Origin: DATGPD01 sp041398565
GTDB taxonomy: Bacteria > Planctomycetota > UBA1135 > UBA2386
Length of the DNA: 64,000 nt
Reading direction: 5' to 3'
NCBI GenBank assembly: GCA_041398565.1
Contig: JAWKUN010000005.1
Coordinates: forward strand, 558,001 to 622,000
This document shows, piece after piece, positions 16,616 to 26,012 of this stretch (within the stretch, counting starts at the first letter, position 1; each line of letters begins with the position of its first letter). The notes beneath the pieces were generated by a model. That model was not told the origin of the DNA. It saw nothing but the letters and a program-made list of their open reading frames with translations, and searched no databases. The position numbers were made by a program, and so were the translations under genes.

Positions 16616-17852
16616 AGCCCCCGGCACGCGCGCGGAAGTCGTCGGCGAAGATGCGCAGCGCGCTCAGCACCGGCGCCGCGGCCATCTCGATCAGCGAACA
16701 GAAGCCCTTGCCGCGGGCGAAGGCCGCCAGCTTGTCGAGCTTCTCGGCGTAGCCCGCCCCCTTGCCGGCGAGCACGCCCTGCAGGACGTGCACCATCTGG
16801 TTGGTCTCCATGCGGCAGGGCGGACACTGGCCGCACTGCTCGCGCATGAAGAACTCGGCGATGCGCAGCGTGAAATCCACGGGATCGTCGCCTTCGGCCA
16901 CGACCCGCACGCCGCCGCAGCCCGGGCCGGTGCCGTGCTCCTTCAACGTCTCGTAGCCGATCGGCACGTCGAGGTGCTCGGCGGCGAGGAAGCCGCACGA
17001 CATCGCCGGTAGCACCGCGCGCACCGCCCTGCCGCTGGCGAGCCCGCCGCCGACGTCGTCGATCAAGTGGCGGTAGGTGCTGCCGAACGGCAGCTCGTAG
17101 ACCCCCGGGCGCCGCACCTCCCGTCCGAGCGTGAACAGCAGCGTGCCCTTGCTCTCGGTCGTGCCCATAGCCGAGAAGGCCGCCCCGCCTTCGCGCACGA
17201 TCCACGCCACGTGCGCCAGCGTCTCGACGTTGTTGACGGTGGTGGGCATGCCGTCGATGCCTTGCTGCCCGGGGTAGGGCGGCTTCTTGCGCGGCCTGCC
17301 CGGCCCCCCGGCGATCGCATCCAGAGCAGCGGTCTCCTCGCCCGCGACGTAGGTGGTCGGCCCCCGGTGGATACGCACGTCGAAGGAGAAGGCCGATCCG
17401 AACAGGCCGCGACCGAGGAGACCGGCGGCGCGCGCCTCGTCGATCGCCGCTCGTGCTGCCGCCAACGGCTCGGCCATGTCCTCGATGAGGTAGAGCACAC
17501 CCTCGTCGGCGCCGGTGGCGTAGGCGCACAGTGCCATGCCTTCGAGCACGCTGTGCGGATGCCGGGCAACGAGCACCTTGTCCTTGTCGGAGCCAGGCTC
17601 GTGCTCGCCGCCGTTGGCGACGACGAACCGTCGCGGCGCCGCCTGCCGCGCCGCCAGCTCCCACTTCTTGGCGGTGGGAAAGGCGGCACCACCGCGCCCG
17701 CGCAGGCCCGACTCCGCGACCGCCGCCTGGACGTCCGCTGCCTGCATCCCCGTCACCGCGCGCTGCAGCGCGGAATAGCCACCCCGTTCCCGGTAGGCGA
17801 CGAGACTCTCTGTGCGCTGCGTTCCCAGGTCGCTGAGGAGGATGCGGGTCAC
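16614..17852 (-). CDS. nuoF: NuoF-like NADH-binding flavoprotein (orphan)
   Basis: A 412-residue protein with the features of the complex I 51-kDa subunit. These are the FMN/NADH site GRGGAAFPTAKKW, the NGGEHEPGSDKD loop (family NADEGEPGT-KDR), TTYVAGEETAALDAI, GMPTTVNNVETLAHV, and a [4Fe-4S] site CGQCPPC followed by the fourth Cys in GKGFCSL. It should oxidise NAD(P)H and pass electrons through FMN to an iron-sulfur cluster. No NuoE, NuoG or hydrogenase genes flank it. It may serve a stand-alone NADH dehydrogenase module or act with partners encoded elsewhere. A copy of the 78-bp repeat lies upstream, at 17884. Confidence 0.88.
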   Translation of the reverse strand: MTRILLSDLGTQRTESLVAYRERGGYSALQRAVTGMQAADVQAAVAESGLRGRGGAAFPTAKKWELAARQAAPRRFVVANGGEHEPGSDKDKVLVARHPHSVLEGMALCAYATGADEGVLYLIEDMAEPLAAARAAIDEARAAGLLGRGLFGSAFSFDVRIHRGPTTYVAGEETAALDAIAGGPGRPRKKPPYPGQQGIDGMPTTVNNVETLAHVAWIVREGGAAFSAMGTTESKGTLLFTLGREVRRPGVYELPFGSTYRHLIDDVGGGLASGRAVRAVLPAMSCGFLAAEHLDVPIGYETLKEHGTGPGCGGVRVVAEGDDPVDFTLRIAEFFMREQCGQCPPCRMETNQMVHVLQGVLAGKGAGYAEKLDKLAAFARGKGFCSLIEMAAAPVLSALRIFADDFRARAGG

Positions 17853-17883
17853 CGGTTCACCTTAGCGCGCCACGCCGATACGA

Positions 17884-17959
17884 GCGATGGGCGGACGACG
17901 GAGTGGCCCCACCGCTCCACCCAGGCAGCGGATGGAGCCGGAGATCCACCGCTGAACGC
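17884..17959 (+). repeat. 78-bp two-hairpin dispersed element, copy 2 (intergenic, degenerate)
   Basis: This 76-base copy lies between the nuoF-like start and the GH114-like gene's stop. The right hairpin (CAGCGGATGGAG paired with TCCACCGCTG) is well kept. The left hairpin is decayed on its 3' side, suggesting an older insertion. Confidence 0.75.
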
Positions 17960-17997
17960 TGGAACCGCGATACGAGGCAGGACTCGCCGATGCCTGA

Positions 17998-20496
17998 CTA
18001 CTGGGTCAGGAGGGTGAAGGCGACGTGGCCGCTGTCGGGCGCGTAGTCGTTCACCTCGTCGTTGACGAAGAGCAGGCGCAGGCGCGATGCGTTGGCAGTC
18101 TGCGCCCGGATCTGCGCCAGCGGCACCGCGAACTCGCAGTCGGTGACCGAGAAGCGCGGGGCGACGCTCAGCGGCTGCAGCAGGCCGCCGTTGAAGTTGC
18201 CAGCGCTCTGCACGTACAGGCTGTCGCCCGCCACCAAGAGCTCGCTGCCGACGCTGCCCGACACCGCGTAGCCCGTCGACGGGTCGTCGTCCGTGTCGAT
18301 GAACACCAGCGTGCGCGAGTAGCCGAAGTTCGGCGAGCCGTCGAGGTTGAAGGCATTCTCCGAGGTGAAGCGCACGTACAGGTTGGTGTCGTCGTTGGTC
18401 ACCCAGATGCTCTGCCAGTCCGGGCCGGACGAGTCCGGCACATCGGCCGGGTCGGTGTGCGCCAGCACCACCGAGCTCCAGTCGTCGAACGCACCATCGA
18501 TCGTGATCGTCGTCCGGCGCTGCGGAGTGGCGCTCAGCACGGTCTGGTTCTTCTCCTCGTTGCCGGCCTCATCGAAGGCGCGCACGCAGAAGAAGTAGGT
18601 CGTGCCCGGCTGCAGGCCGTCGACACGCGCCTGATTGGCGTACGAGGTCGGTCCGCCGCCGAGGTAGCCGTCGCCCACCGCGGGCTCGGGCACCAAGCGG
18701 GTAGCGGCCGCCAGGTCGGGGTCGGCAACGAAGTCGAACGGTGCCGGCTGGTAGTAGAGCGCGTAGTGCACCCGGTTCAGGTCGAGGGCCACGTCCCAGC
18801 GCACGGTCGCCGAGTCGGCGCCCGCGGCCACCTCCTGCACGCCGACGCGAGGGTCGGGCGCCTGCGGCGGCGTCGGCCAAGCGAACACGTTGGCGTTGTA
18901 CGTGCTGGTCCAGGCGGGCGGCGCGGTGTCGACGAACGAGGAGTTGTCGCGCACGAAAGTGTTCGGGTACTGCACCGCACCGTCGGTGAGGAAGTGCCGG
19001 AAGCCGGCGAGATCCTGCGCCTCGCGGATGTCCTCGAGCAGCGAGGCCCGCCCCAGAGTCGACTGCCCGATCAACGTGCGCCGGTCCATGTTGCCCGACG
19101 GCCCTTCCGCGTAGCCGAGCGACAGCACCCGGAAGCCGTCGGGGCGGTTGGCCTCGGCCATGATCTTCGGCGTGAAGTTGAACTTGTTGTCGGCGAAGAA
19201 GTACGGGTTGAACTCCTCGAAGGTGTTCGAGTTCAACCGGTAGCTCTCGAACTTCAGGTAGTCGACGTACGAGCGCGGGTTCACCGCGTAGTGCGGAAGG
19301 CGCGGGTCGTAGAAGAACAGGCCGCGGTTCTGTAGCACCAGCGCGGTCGAGTAGGTCGCACGCAATCGCTGCATGAAGTCGCGGAACCCGGGTGCCGTCC
19401 ACTCGAACTCCGACTGGTTGGGGCTGCTCGCGTCGGTGTAGAAGTTGGGGGCGCAGGTGTCGACGGTGTCGAGGAAGAGACCGTCGCAGCCGAGCCCGCG
19501 CCCGTAGGTGGACGTCAACAGCTCTCGCATGCCCGGCACGCGGTCCACCCCGTCCATCTGCATCGCGTCGAGCGCGTCGAACCACGCCGGGTCTCCGGCA
19601 TTGACGAAGCAGCCACCGAAGATGCTGTTGCGGTCCGGCAGGCCATCGCCGGTGTGCGTCGGGCTGCGGTCGACCGAGTTGTCGTCGAGATACCAGGACG
19701 CGTAGCCGCCGCCGCCGTTCGAGGCGGTGCCGCGCGGGTCGATGCCGACGAGCGACTGTCCGTCGGCGTCCGGGCCGCGCGGATCGACGCGTGGTCCGCT
19801 GCCATCGCCGACGAAGCGCGCCTCGCCGAGCATCTGCGCGTCGCTGACACCGACCGTGCGCAGATCCTCGCCGATCGAGATGTAGGCGAGGACCAGCACG
19901 TCGTCGGCGGGGTCCGACGGATCGACTCCGTCCTGTAGGTCCTGGATCTGGGCCCGCGTCACGTTGCCGGTGAACGGGTGCACGATCGCCAGCTGGAAGG
20001 TCTGTGCCAACGCCAGCGTGCTCGGCGACAGCGGGCCGTAGTCGATGAAGTAGTGATCGACCCTGCGGGCAGCCAGCGGCAGGTTGTCGAGCACGGGCAT
20101 GGCGATCGCCAGTCCGGTGCCGCGGATGCCACCGCGCGTCGGCACGACGCGCAACTGGGCGCCGGCCACCGGCCGGAAGCCGGCGTCAGCCAGCGAGTCC
20201 CACAAGACCTCGTGACGTATGCCGGCGGCCGACGTCGACAGACCCGTGGTCACCGCCCCGGCGGCCGGACGGCCGGCGCGCCAGGTGCGGCCGGCATCGA
20301 AGGACACCTCCAGCACCACGTCGACGGGCAACACCTCGACGTCGGCGACGGTGACGCGCAGGGCGACGTCGCCGGACGGATTGGGCGGCACGTCGATGGC
20401 CAGGACGACGGCGGAGACCGCCGGTGGCTGCACGGGAATGCCACTCGAGCAAGCCGCGAGGAGAGAGACGGAGAGCCAGCCGAGTCCTGCACGCAC
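17998..20496 (-). CDS. Lipoprotein with GH114/TM1410-like glycosidase, fibronectin-III and CBM9/DOMON-like domains
   Basis: An 832-residue protein. Started at the GTG at 20496 it has a lipobox (SVSLLAACSSG). A TIM-barrel-like region (about 160-560) carries GH114/TM1410-family signatures: VDHYFIDYGPLS near its start, VLAYISIGEDL, GCDGLFLDTVDTC and YVDYLKFESYRLN. A fibronectin type III-like module follows (about 590-680, TYFFCVRAFDEAGNEE). The C-terminal sandwich (about 690-832: ITIDGAFDDW, NLYVRFTSENAF, LVFIDTDDD) looks like a CBM9/DOMON-type sugar-binding domain. I infer surface polysaccharide hydrolysis, perhaps of galactosamine-containing polymers, with moderate confidence. A longer upstream frame exists but lacks a better signal. 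The gene is divergent from the FG-GAP gene. Confidence 0.75.
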   Translation of the reverse strand: MRAGLGWLSVSLLAACSSGIPVQPPAVSAVVLAIDVPPNPSGDVALRVTVADVEVLPVDVVLEVSFDAGRTWRAGRPAAGAVTTGLSTSAAGIRHEVLWDSLADAGFRPVAGAQLRVVPTRGGIRGTGLAIAMPVLDNLPLAARRVDHYFIDYGPLSPSTLALAQTFQLAIVHPFTGNVTRAQIQDLQDGVDPSDPADDVLVLAYISIGEDLRTVGVSDAQMLGEARFVGDGSGPRVDPRGPDADGQSLVGIDPRGTASNGGGGYASWYLDDNSVDRSPTHTGDGLPDRNSIFGGCFVNAGDPAWFDALDAMQMDGVDRVPGMRELLTSTYGRGLGCDGLFLDTVDTCAPNFYTDASSPNQSEFEWTAPGFRDFMQRLRATYSTALVLQNRGLFFYDPRLPHYAVNPRSYVDYLKFESYRLNSNTFEEFNPYFFADNKFNFTPKIMAEANRPDGFRVLSLGYAEGPSGNMDRRTLIGQSTLGRASLLEDIREAQDLAGFRHFLTDGAVQYPNTFVRDNSSFVDTAPPAWTSTYNANVFAWPTPPQAPDPRVGVQEVAAGADSATVRWDVALDLNRVHYALYYQPAPFDFVADPDLAAATRLVPEPAVGDGYLGGGPTSYANQARVDGLQPGTTYFFCVRAFDEAGNEEKNQTVLSATPQRRTTITIDGAFDDWSSVVLAHTDPADVPDSSGPDWQSIWVTNDDTNLYVRFTSENAFNLDGSPNFGYSRTLVFIDTDDDPSTGYAVSGSVGSELLVAGDSLYVQSAGNFNGGLLQPLSVAPRFSVTDCEFAVPLAQIRAQTANASRLRLLFVNDEVNDYAPDSGHVAFTLLTQ

Positions 20497-20760
20497 GAGC
20501 CGTTCTTCGGCTCGCGGTCGAGTCGCCCGCTCGGACGGTGCCACCGAGATTCCTGCAGCGAGACCCGATCCACCGCCGCGTCGTGATGTTCGACACATGC
20601 ACGGAGGATCGCCCGGGATTCGGGCGGCGCCAAGCCTCGCGGCCAGTTCGGCGGCAGCGAGCGCCCGCGGCCGGCAGCGCTCTTTTTTGGCAGCCACATC
20701 CGCGAGTGGCTCCGGTTCATCGTGGCGGCCACAGCTCGGCCGACCAACCCCACCCCGCCG

Positions 20761-23361
20761 ATGAACGACACCCGGTCCCCGAAGCGCCGCTGCCGCGCCG
20801 CCCTCTTCGCTCCCTTGGTCGTTGCCGCATCGCTACAGGCGCAGACCCAGTTCGCCGAGTCGATCAGATCGTACGTGCCTGCGAGCCGCTCCAACAGCCG
20901 CGCCGTGCGGGCGGTGGACGTCGACGGCGACGGTGATCGAGACCTGCTCGTGGGCAACGGTTCGATCGTCACCGGCGCCCAGAACGAGTTGCTGCTCAAC
21001 GACGGCTCGGGCCGCTTCGTCGACGTCACGGCCACACACCTCCCGCGCGGGTCGTGGCACACGCTCGGGCTCGCCACCGGCGATGTCGACGGCGACGGCG
21101 ATCCCGACTTCGTCACCGGGGACTCCTGGCAGAACCGACTGTTCCTGAACGACGGCTCTGGCCACTTCGCCGACATGACCTTCGGTCATCTGCCCACTCA
21201 AGCCAGCGAGACCCGTGATCTGGTGCTGATCGATCTCGACGGCGACTCCGACCTCGATCTCGTCTGCGGCAACTACCGCCAGGAGACGATCTACCTCAAT
21301 GACGGCTCCGGCCACTTCACCGACGTGACGACGACGCACATGCCGCTCGACACGGAGAGCACGTGGGATGTCGCAGCCGCCGACGTCGACGGCGACGGCG
21401 ACATCGACCTGGCCTTCGCCAACTACGGGCTGCGCCGCCTCTACCTCAACGACGGGCAAGCCCACTTCACCGACGTGACCGCCACGCGGCTGCCCGGCCA
21501 ACAGCTCAACTCGGCCAGCGTCAGCTTCGGGGACGTCGATGGCGACGGCGATCACGACCTCGTCGTCGGCCACTGGAACTCGCCCGCCGTCCTGTTCCTC
21601 AACGACGGCTCCGGCACCTTCAGCGACGCCACGGCCGGCCGCCTGTCCGCGGCCGGAGTCTACCACTGGCGCAGCGCGCTGGCCGACGTCGACGGCGATG
21701 CCGACCTCGACCTGGTCTACACCACCACCGGTGCCGATCAACTGTTCGTCAACGACGGCACCGGCGTCTTCACCGATGTGTCGGTGGCGCGACTGCCGCA
21801 GGTCAACAGCACCACGATCGACGTCGCGCTGGCCGACCTCGACGGCGACGGCGACCTCGACCTGCTCACCGCCGACACCGGGCAGGTCAACCGTCTGTTC
21901 TTCAACGACGGTGCCGGCGCCTTCGCCGATGCGACGACGCAACGGCTCGAAACACCGTGGGTGGGCATGGCCGCTCTGGCGCTCGGCGACCTCGACGGCG
22001 ATGGCGACCTCGACCTGGTGTCGGCCAGCGGCGACTACGGCGAAGCCGTCGAGTCCGACGGTGTGCACATGAACGATGGGCGCGGCAACTTCAAGACGTC
22101 GCCCGCCGGCCACATGCCGACGCCGCTCGACGACTCGCACGCGGTGGCGCTCGGCGACGTCGACGGCGACGGCGACCTCGACGTCGTGTTCGGCAACCTG
22201 CGTCAGCAGAACCGCCTGTTGTTGAACGACGGCAGCGCGCGCTTCACCGACGTGACATCGGCACGCCTGCCCGGGATCCTCGACGCCACCCGGGCGGTCG
22301 CGTTGGGCGACGTCGACGGGGACGGCGATCTCGACCTCGTCGTCGGCAACCTCGGCGAGCGCTGTGGGCTGTTCCTCAACGACGGCTCCGGCTTCTTCGC
22401 CGACGCGACTTTCGCCAAGATGCCCTCGGTGGTGTTCGAGACGCGCGCCATCGCACTCGGCGACGTCGACGGCGACTCCGACCTCGACATCGTGCTCGGC
22501 AACGGGCAGACGCGCTCCGAGGAGAACGGGTTGTTCCTGAACGACGGCACGGGAACCTTCACCGATGCGTCGGCAACCCACATGCCGGGGGTCTGGCCCT
22601 TTCCGACCGCGAGCATCGCCTTGGGGGATGTCGACGGAGACGGCGATCTCGATCTCGCCGTGGGCAACGACGGAGTCGGCCTCGGCCGCTTCAATCGGCT
22701 CTACGTCAACGACGGCAGCGGCCACTTCGCCGACCGCGACCTGGTCTACGACTACTTCAACACTTTCGCCATCGCCTTCGCCGACGTCGATGGCGACGGC
22801 GATCTCGACGTGCTGTGCGGAGACAACGACCACCACGACAAGCTCTACCTCAACGACGGCAGCGGCACCTTCCGCGATGCGAGCTGGCCGCGCATGCCGT
22901 CCACCTCCGACCGCAGCCGCGCGTTCGCCGTGGGCGACGTCGACGGGGACGGCGACGTCGACCTTGTGCGCGGCAGCGACTGGCTGCAGAGCACGCTGCT
23001 CGTCAATCACCACCGGCAGATCTGGTCGCCGCAGCTGGCCAAGATCGGCACCGCCTGGCCGTTGCAGGTGTTCGCCAAACCGAGCTACGCCACCGCGCTG
23101 CAGACGGCGGTGCCGCTCCTCGCCGCGGCGCCCGCGTCGATCGCCTTGCCCCCTTGGGGCACGCTCGGCCTCGATCCGAGCAGCCTCGTCGTCCTGCCGG
23201 CGGTACCGCTGTTGCCGCCGGCGGGCACGGTGACCGTGCCGCTGCCGATCCCGAACACGTCGGCACTGGTCGGTCTCGGCCTGTTCGCACAAGCCCTGGT
23301 GGTCCACGACGGCAGCGAGGCTCGCCTGACCAACGTGCTGGCCGAGCGCATCGTGCGTTGA
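20761..23361 (+). CDS. Secreted FG-GAP/VCBS repeat protein (14 repeats) with C-terminal planctomycete module
   Basis: An 866-residue exported protein with a signal peptide ending SLQAQ. Fourteen repeats of about 50-55 residues each carry a calcium-loop core of the type D-x-DGDGD-x-DLLVGN and an LFLNDGSG-x-FTD strand, as in integrin-alpha-like FG-GAP/VCBS propellers. Fourteen repeats suggest two seven-bladed propellers. The last 110 residues form a separate module with LPPWGTLGLDPSSL and VPLPIPNTSALVGLGLFAQ, which resembles modules in three other secreted proteins in this window. Probable role: calcium-stabilised adhesion or a surface scaffold. The start at 20761 places the signal peptide correctly. 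Confidence 0.92.
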   Translation: MNDTRSPKRRCRAALFAPLVVAASLQAQTQFAESIRSYVPASRSNSRAVRAVDVDGDGDRDLLVGNGSIVTGAQNELLLNDGSGRFVDVTATHLPRGSWHTLGLATGDVDGDGDPDFVTGDSWQNRLFLNDGSGHFADMTFGHLPTQASETRDLVLIDLDGDSDLDLVCGNYRQETIYLNDGSGHFTDVTTTHMPLDTESTWDVAAADVDGDGDIDLAFANYGLRRLYLNDGQAHFTDVTATRLPGQQLNSASVSFGDVDGDGDHDLVVGHWNSPAVLFLNDGSGTFSDATAGRLSAAGVYHWRSALADVDGDADLDLVYTTTGADQLFVNDGTGVFTDVSVARLPQVNSTTIDVALADLDGDGDLDLLTADTGQVNRLFFNDGAGAFADATTQRLETPWVGMAALALGDLDGDGDLDLVSASGDYGEAVESDGVHMNDGRGNFKTSPAGHMPTPLDDSHAVALGDVDGDGDLDVVFGNLRQQNRLLLNDGSARFTDVTSARLPGILDATRAVALGDVDGDGDLDLVVGNLGERCGLFLNDGSGFFADATFAKMPSVVFETRAIALGDVDGDSDLDIVLGNGQTRSEENGLFLNDGTGTFTDASATHMPGVWPFPTASIALGDVDGDGDLDLAVGNDGVGLGRFNRLYVNDGSGHFADRDLVYDYFNTFAIAFADVDGDGDLDVLCGDNDHHDKLYLNDGSGTFRDASWPRMPSTSDRSRAFAVGDVDGDGDVDLVRGSDWLQSTLLVNHHRQIWSPQLAKIGTAWPLQVFAKPSYATALQTAVPLLAAAPASIALPPWGTLGLDPSSLVVLPAVPLLPPAGTVTVPLPIPNTSALVGLGLFAQALVVHDGSEARLTNVLAERIVR

Positions 23362-23431
23362 GGGCCGTGCGAGGCGAAGACGCCAGCCTCCGTCTACCGC
23401 GCGTCGACTCGTCGGGACGCCGGGCAATGCA

Positions 23432-24049
23432 ATGGCACCGGCCGTGCGATCGTGGTTGGATGCCGCTGTGAGCCCACCCAGCCCCGGCACGGTCGCGACC
23501 GCCCTCCTCGCCTTCCTCACGGTCGGCTGCAGCAACTTCCACGTGGTGGAGGCCGACCGCGTGTTTCGCGCGGCGCAGCCGCGGGCGGCAGACCTCCGCG
23601 AATGGGTGGACGAGCACGGCATCCGCACGGTGGTGCGGCTGCGGGGCGCCGAGCCGGATCCCGAGCTCGCCGACGTGATCGAACAGGCCGACCTGCAGGT
23701 CGTCGCCCTGCCATTGTCGGCACGCGTCTACCCGAGCGCAGCGCAGCTGGTGACGCTCTGGGACACGTTCGCCACGGCCGAGTATCCCCTGCTGATCCAC
23801 TGCAAGGCGGGCGCCGACCGCACCGGCCTGGCGGCGGCCGTCTACGTGTTGCAGCGCACCGGCGATCTCGACCGAGCGCGTGGCGAGCTGGCACTGATCT
23901 ACGGCCACACCGGCTGGGGCACGAGTCGGCTCGACCGCGTGTTCGAGATGTACGCCCGCTGGTACGGCCGCATGGACTTCCGCCGTTGGGCCAGCACGCT
24001 CTACCATCCACCGGCCGAGGTCACGGCCGGCGGTGGACGCGAAGAGTGA
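23432..24049 (+). CDS. Cysteine-based dual-specificity/tyrosine phosphatase-like protein, possible lipoprotein
   Basis: A 205-residue protein. The phosphatase P-loop HCKAGADRTG (HCx5R followed by T/S) is intact, with the upstream strand IRTVVRLRG and the substrate-side segment LPLSARVYPS, as in bacterial DSP-type enzymes. The N-terminus carries a hydrophobic stretch ending LTVGCSN, which could be a lipobox, so the enzyme may be anchored outside the cytoplasm. A GTG at 23468 would give a shorter, more typical signal. The YCII-domain gene follows after 19 bases and is probably cotranscribed. Confidence 0.85.
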   Translation: MAPAVRSWLDAAVSPPSPGTVATALLAFLTVGCSNFHVVEADRVFRAAQPRAADLREWVDEHGIRTVVRLRGAEPDPELADVIEQADLQVVALPLSARVYPSAAQLVTLWDTFATAEYPLLIHCKAGADRTGLAAAVYVLQRTGDLDRARGELALIYGHTGWGTSRLDRVFEMYARWYGRMDFRRWASTLYHPPAEVTAGGGREE

Positions 24050-24068
24050 GAGACGGAGAGTGAAGGGC

Positions 24069-24443
24069 ATGGCCGACTACATCCTGTTGATGCACGACGA
24101 CGGCAAGCCCGTGGCCGGCGGCGAGGCAGACTGGGGCGCCTACCTCGCGCGCTTGCGCCGGCTCGGCGCCTTCGAGGGTGGCAGCTCGATCGGCGACGGC
24201 GTGTGCGTGTCGAAGGCCGCGATGGCCGAACGACAAGAGTCGTCGGCCATCGCTCCAGCCTTGCAGCGGATGGAGCCAGGCTCCACCGCTGAACGCCGGG
24301 AACGCGTCGGCATCACGCGCCACCTGACCGGCTACATCCGAGTGCGTGCCGCGAGCCTGGAAGAGGCGCGCGACCTGGTGCAAGGGAACCCGGTGTTCGA
24401 GGCCGGCGGCACGGTGGAGATCCGCGAGCTGCCGAAGGACTGA
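24069..24443 (+). CDS. YCII-related protein interrupted in frame by the 78-bp element
   Basis: A 124-residue ferredoxin-like-fold YCII/DGPF-type protein (MADYILLMHDDG, WGAYLARLRRLGAFEGG, GYIRVRAASLEEARDLVQGNPVFEAGGTVEIRELP). Between the second strand and the GYIRVRA strand, where relatives have a short loop, codons 51-76 are exactly the 78-bp dispersed element (APALQRMEPGSTAER and its left arm). The frame is kept throughout, so the product is presumably made with a 26-residue surface insertion. The usual DGPF motif is missing, so it was either lost or overwritten by the insertion. Function of the family is poorly known. Confidence 0.85.
   Translation: MADYILLMHDDGKPVAGGEADWGAYLARLRRLGAFEGGSSIGDGVCVSKAAMAERQESSAIAPALQRMEPGSTAERRERVGITRHLTGYIRVRAASLEEARDLVQGNPVFEAGGTVEIRELPKD
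24219..24296 (+). repeat. 78-bp two-hairpin dispersed element, copy 1 (inside YCII gene)
   Basis: Left hairpin GATGGCCGA/TCGGCCATC, then a GCTCCAGCCTTG spacer, then right hairpin CAGCGGATGGAG/CTCCACCGCTG. It is exactly 78 bp and in frame within the YCII gene. The left arms changed in a compensating way relative to copy 7 (GGGCG/CGCCC became GGCCGA/TCGGCC), which suggests that pairing is maintained. Confidence 0.9.
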
Positions 24444-24537
24444 GCCCGCGCAGCCTGCCGGCGGCCGGCGGATCGGTCATCGTCTCCAGCGGCCGACACC
24501 TTCTCGCTCGGGGCTGGAGCGCGCACAATACCGACCC

Positions 24538-25908
24538 ATGTGGACACGACGCTCCTTCTTCGCGCTGACGCTGGCAGGTGCTGGCGCAGCGGCGCTCAGC
24601 CGGCTGGGACGGCGTGGGCCGTTCGCGACGGGCGGCGACGACGTCGGCTACGGCCCCCTGCAAGACGACCCGGACAAGATCCTGCGCTTGCCGCGCGGCT
24701 TCTCCTACAAGGTGCTGTCGCGCACCGGCGACACGATGGCGGACGGCCTCCTCGTGCCGGGCGCGCCCGACGGTATGGCGGCCTTCGCCGGCGAGAACGG
24801 GCGGACGGTGCTGGTGCGCAACCACGAACTGACCGTGATCGTGCAGGGCGCGTTCGGCAGCAAGAACGAGAGACTCACGCCCGAACTGCGCGCGCGCCTG
24901 TACGACGCCGGGCACGGCGCCGTGCCCGCACTCGGCGGCACCACCACCCTGGTGGTCGACACCAAGACGCTGACCGTCGAGCGCCAACACCTGAGCCTCG
25001 CCGGCACCGTCCGCAACTGCGCCGGTGGCGCCACCCCGTGGGGCTCGTGGCTGTCGTGCGAGGAGAGCGACGTGCGGGCAGGCGGCACGTTCGAGCGGGA
25101 CCACGGCTTCTGCTTCGAAGTGCCGGCGAACGCGACCGGGCTCGTCGAACCGGTGCCGTTGGTGGCCATGGGCCGGTTCTACCACGAGGCTGCAGCGGTC
25201 GATCCGGCGACCGGAGCCGTCTACCTGACGGAGGACCGCGCCGACGGCCTGCTCTATCGATTCCTGCCGAACCAAGCGGGCGTGCTCTCGGCCGGCGGCC
25301 GCTTGCAGGCGCTGGTGCTGCGCGAGCGCAAGGCCGCCAATACTTCGAACCACGCCGAACAGGGCCGCATCGCACCGGGCCAGCGCCTGCCCATCACCTG
25401 GGTGGACATCGAGAATCCCGAGTCTCCGAACGACGACCTGCGCAAGCAGGGGTTCGGCAAGGGAGCCGCTCGCTTCGCACGCGGCGAGGGCATGCACGCG
25501 CACGACGGCTGTGTCTGGTTCACGTGCACGATCGGCGGCCCGGCCAAAGTGGGTCAGATCTTCTGCCTGCGTCCGGATCCGGATGAGGACCTGGGCAAGG
25601 CCGACGCGCCCTCGGCCTCCACGCTCGAAATCTTCTACGAGTCGCCCGGCAAGGACCTGCTCGAGAACTGCGACAACCTCACCCTGACGCCGTGGGGTGA
25701 TCTCCTCGTGTGCGAGGACGGCGACAAGCCGGAGTTCCTGGTCGGCATCACGCCCGAAGGCCAGGCCTACAAGTTCGCCGAGAACGTCGCCAGCGGCGAA
25801 GAGATGACCGGCGCCACGTTCTCGCCTGACGCTTCGACCCTGTTCGTCAACATCCAGCAACCGGGAATGACGTTGGCGATCACCGGTCCCTGGCGCAAGC
25901 CGGGGTAG
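24538..25908 (+). CDS. DUF839/PhoX-like protein (short form), Tat-exported
   Basis: A 456-residue protein with a twin-arginine signal at the extreme N-terminus (WTRRSFFALTLAGAGAAAL). It shows PhoX/DUF839 landmarks: GFSYKVLSRTGD, NHELT, GGTTTLVVD, NCAGGATPWGSWLSCEE, HEAAAVDPATGAVYLTED, DGLLYRF, CDNLTLTPWGDLLVCEDG and GATFSPDASTLFVNIQ. It is shorter than the paralogue at 7794 and has diverged, so it may have another substrate. A CACAAT hexamer lies eight bases before the ATG with no Shine-Dalgarno, so the mRNA may be leaderless. Confidence 0.88.
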   Translation: MWTRRSFFALTLAGAGAAALSRLGRRGPFATGGDDVGYGPLQDDPDKILRLPRGFSYKVLSRTGDTMADGLLVPGAPDGMAAFAGENGRTVLVRNHELTVIVQGAFGSKNERLTPELRARLYDAGHGAVPALGGTTTLVVDTKTLTVERQHLSLAGTVRNCAGGATPWGSWLSCEESDVRAGGTFERDHGFCFEVPANATGLVEPVPLVAMGRFYHEAAAVDPATGAVYLTEDRADGLLYRFLPNQAGVLSAGGRLQALVLRERKAANTSNHAEQGRIAPGQRLPITWVDIENPESPNDDLRKQGFGKGAARFARGEGMHAHDGCVWFTCTIGGPAKVGQIFCLRPDPDEDLGKADAPSASTLEIFYESPGKDLLENCDNLTLTPWGDLLVCEDGDKPEFLVGITPEGQAYKFAENVASGEEMTGATFSPDASTLFVNIQQPGMTLAITGPWRKPG

Positions 25909-26012
25909 GAACGGTACGCGCGGCAGGAAGGGTCATCGCCGAGGCATGGCGGCTGCGCTACCGAGCGCCAGGAGGTCATCGCCGTCGTACGACAAGCGCC
26001 CGCGCGCGCACC

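Noticed and set aside
20900..23000. Tandem DNA repeats (GACGTCGACGGCGACGGCGAC-like)
   Set aside because: They are explained by the coding of Asp/Gly-rich calcium loops in fourteen FG-GAP repeats, not by a mini-satellite.
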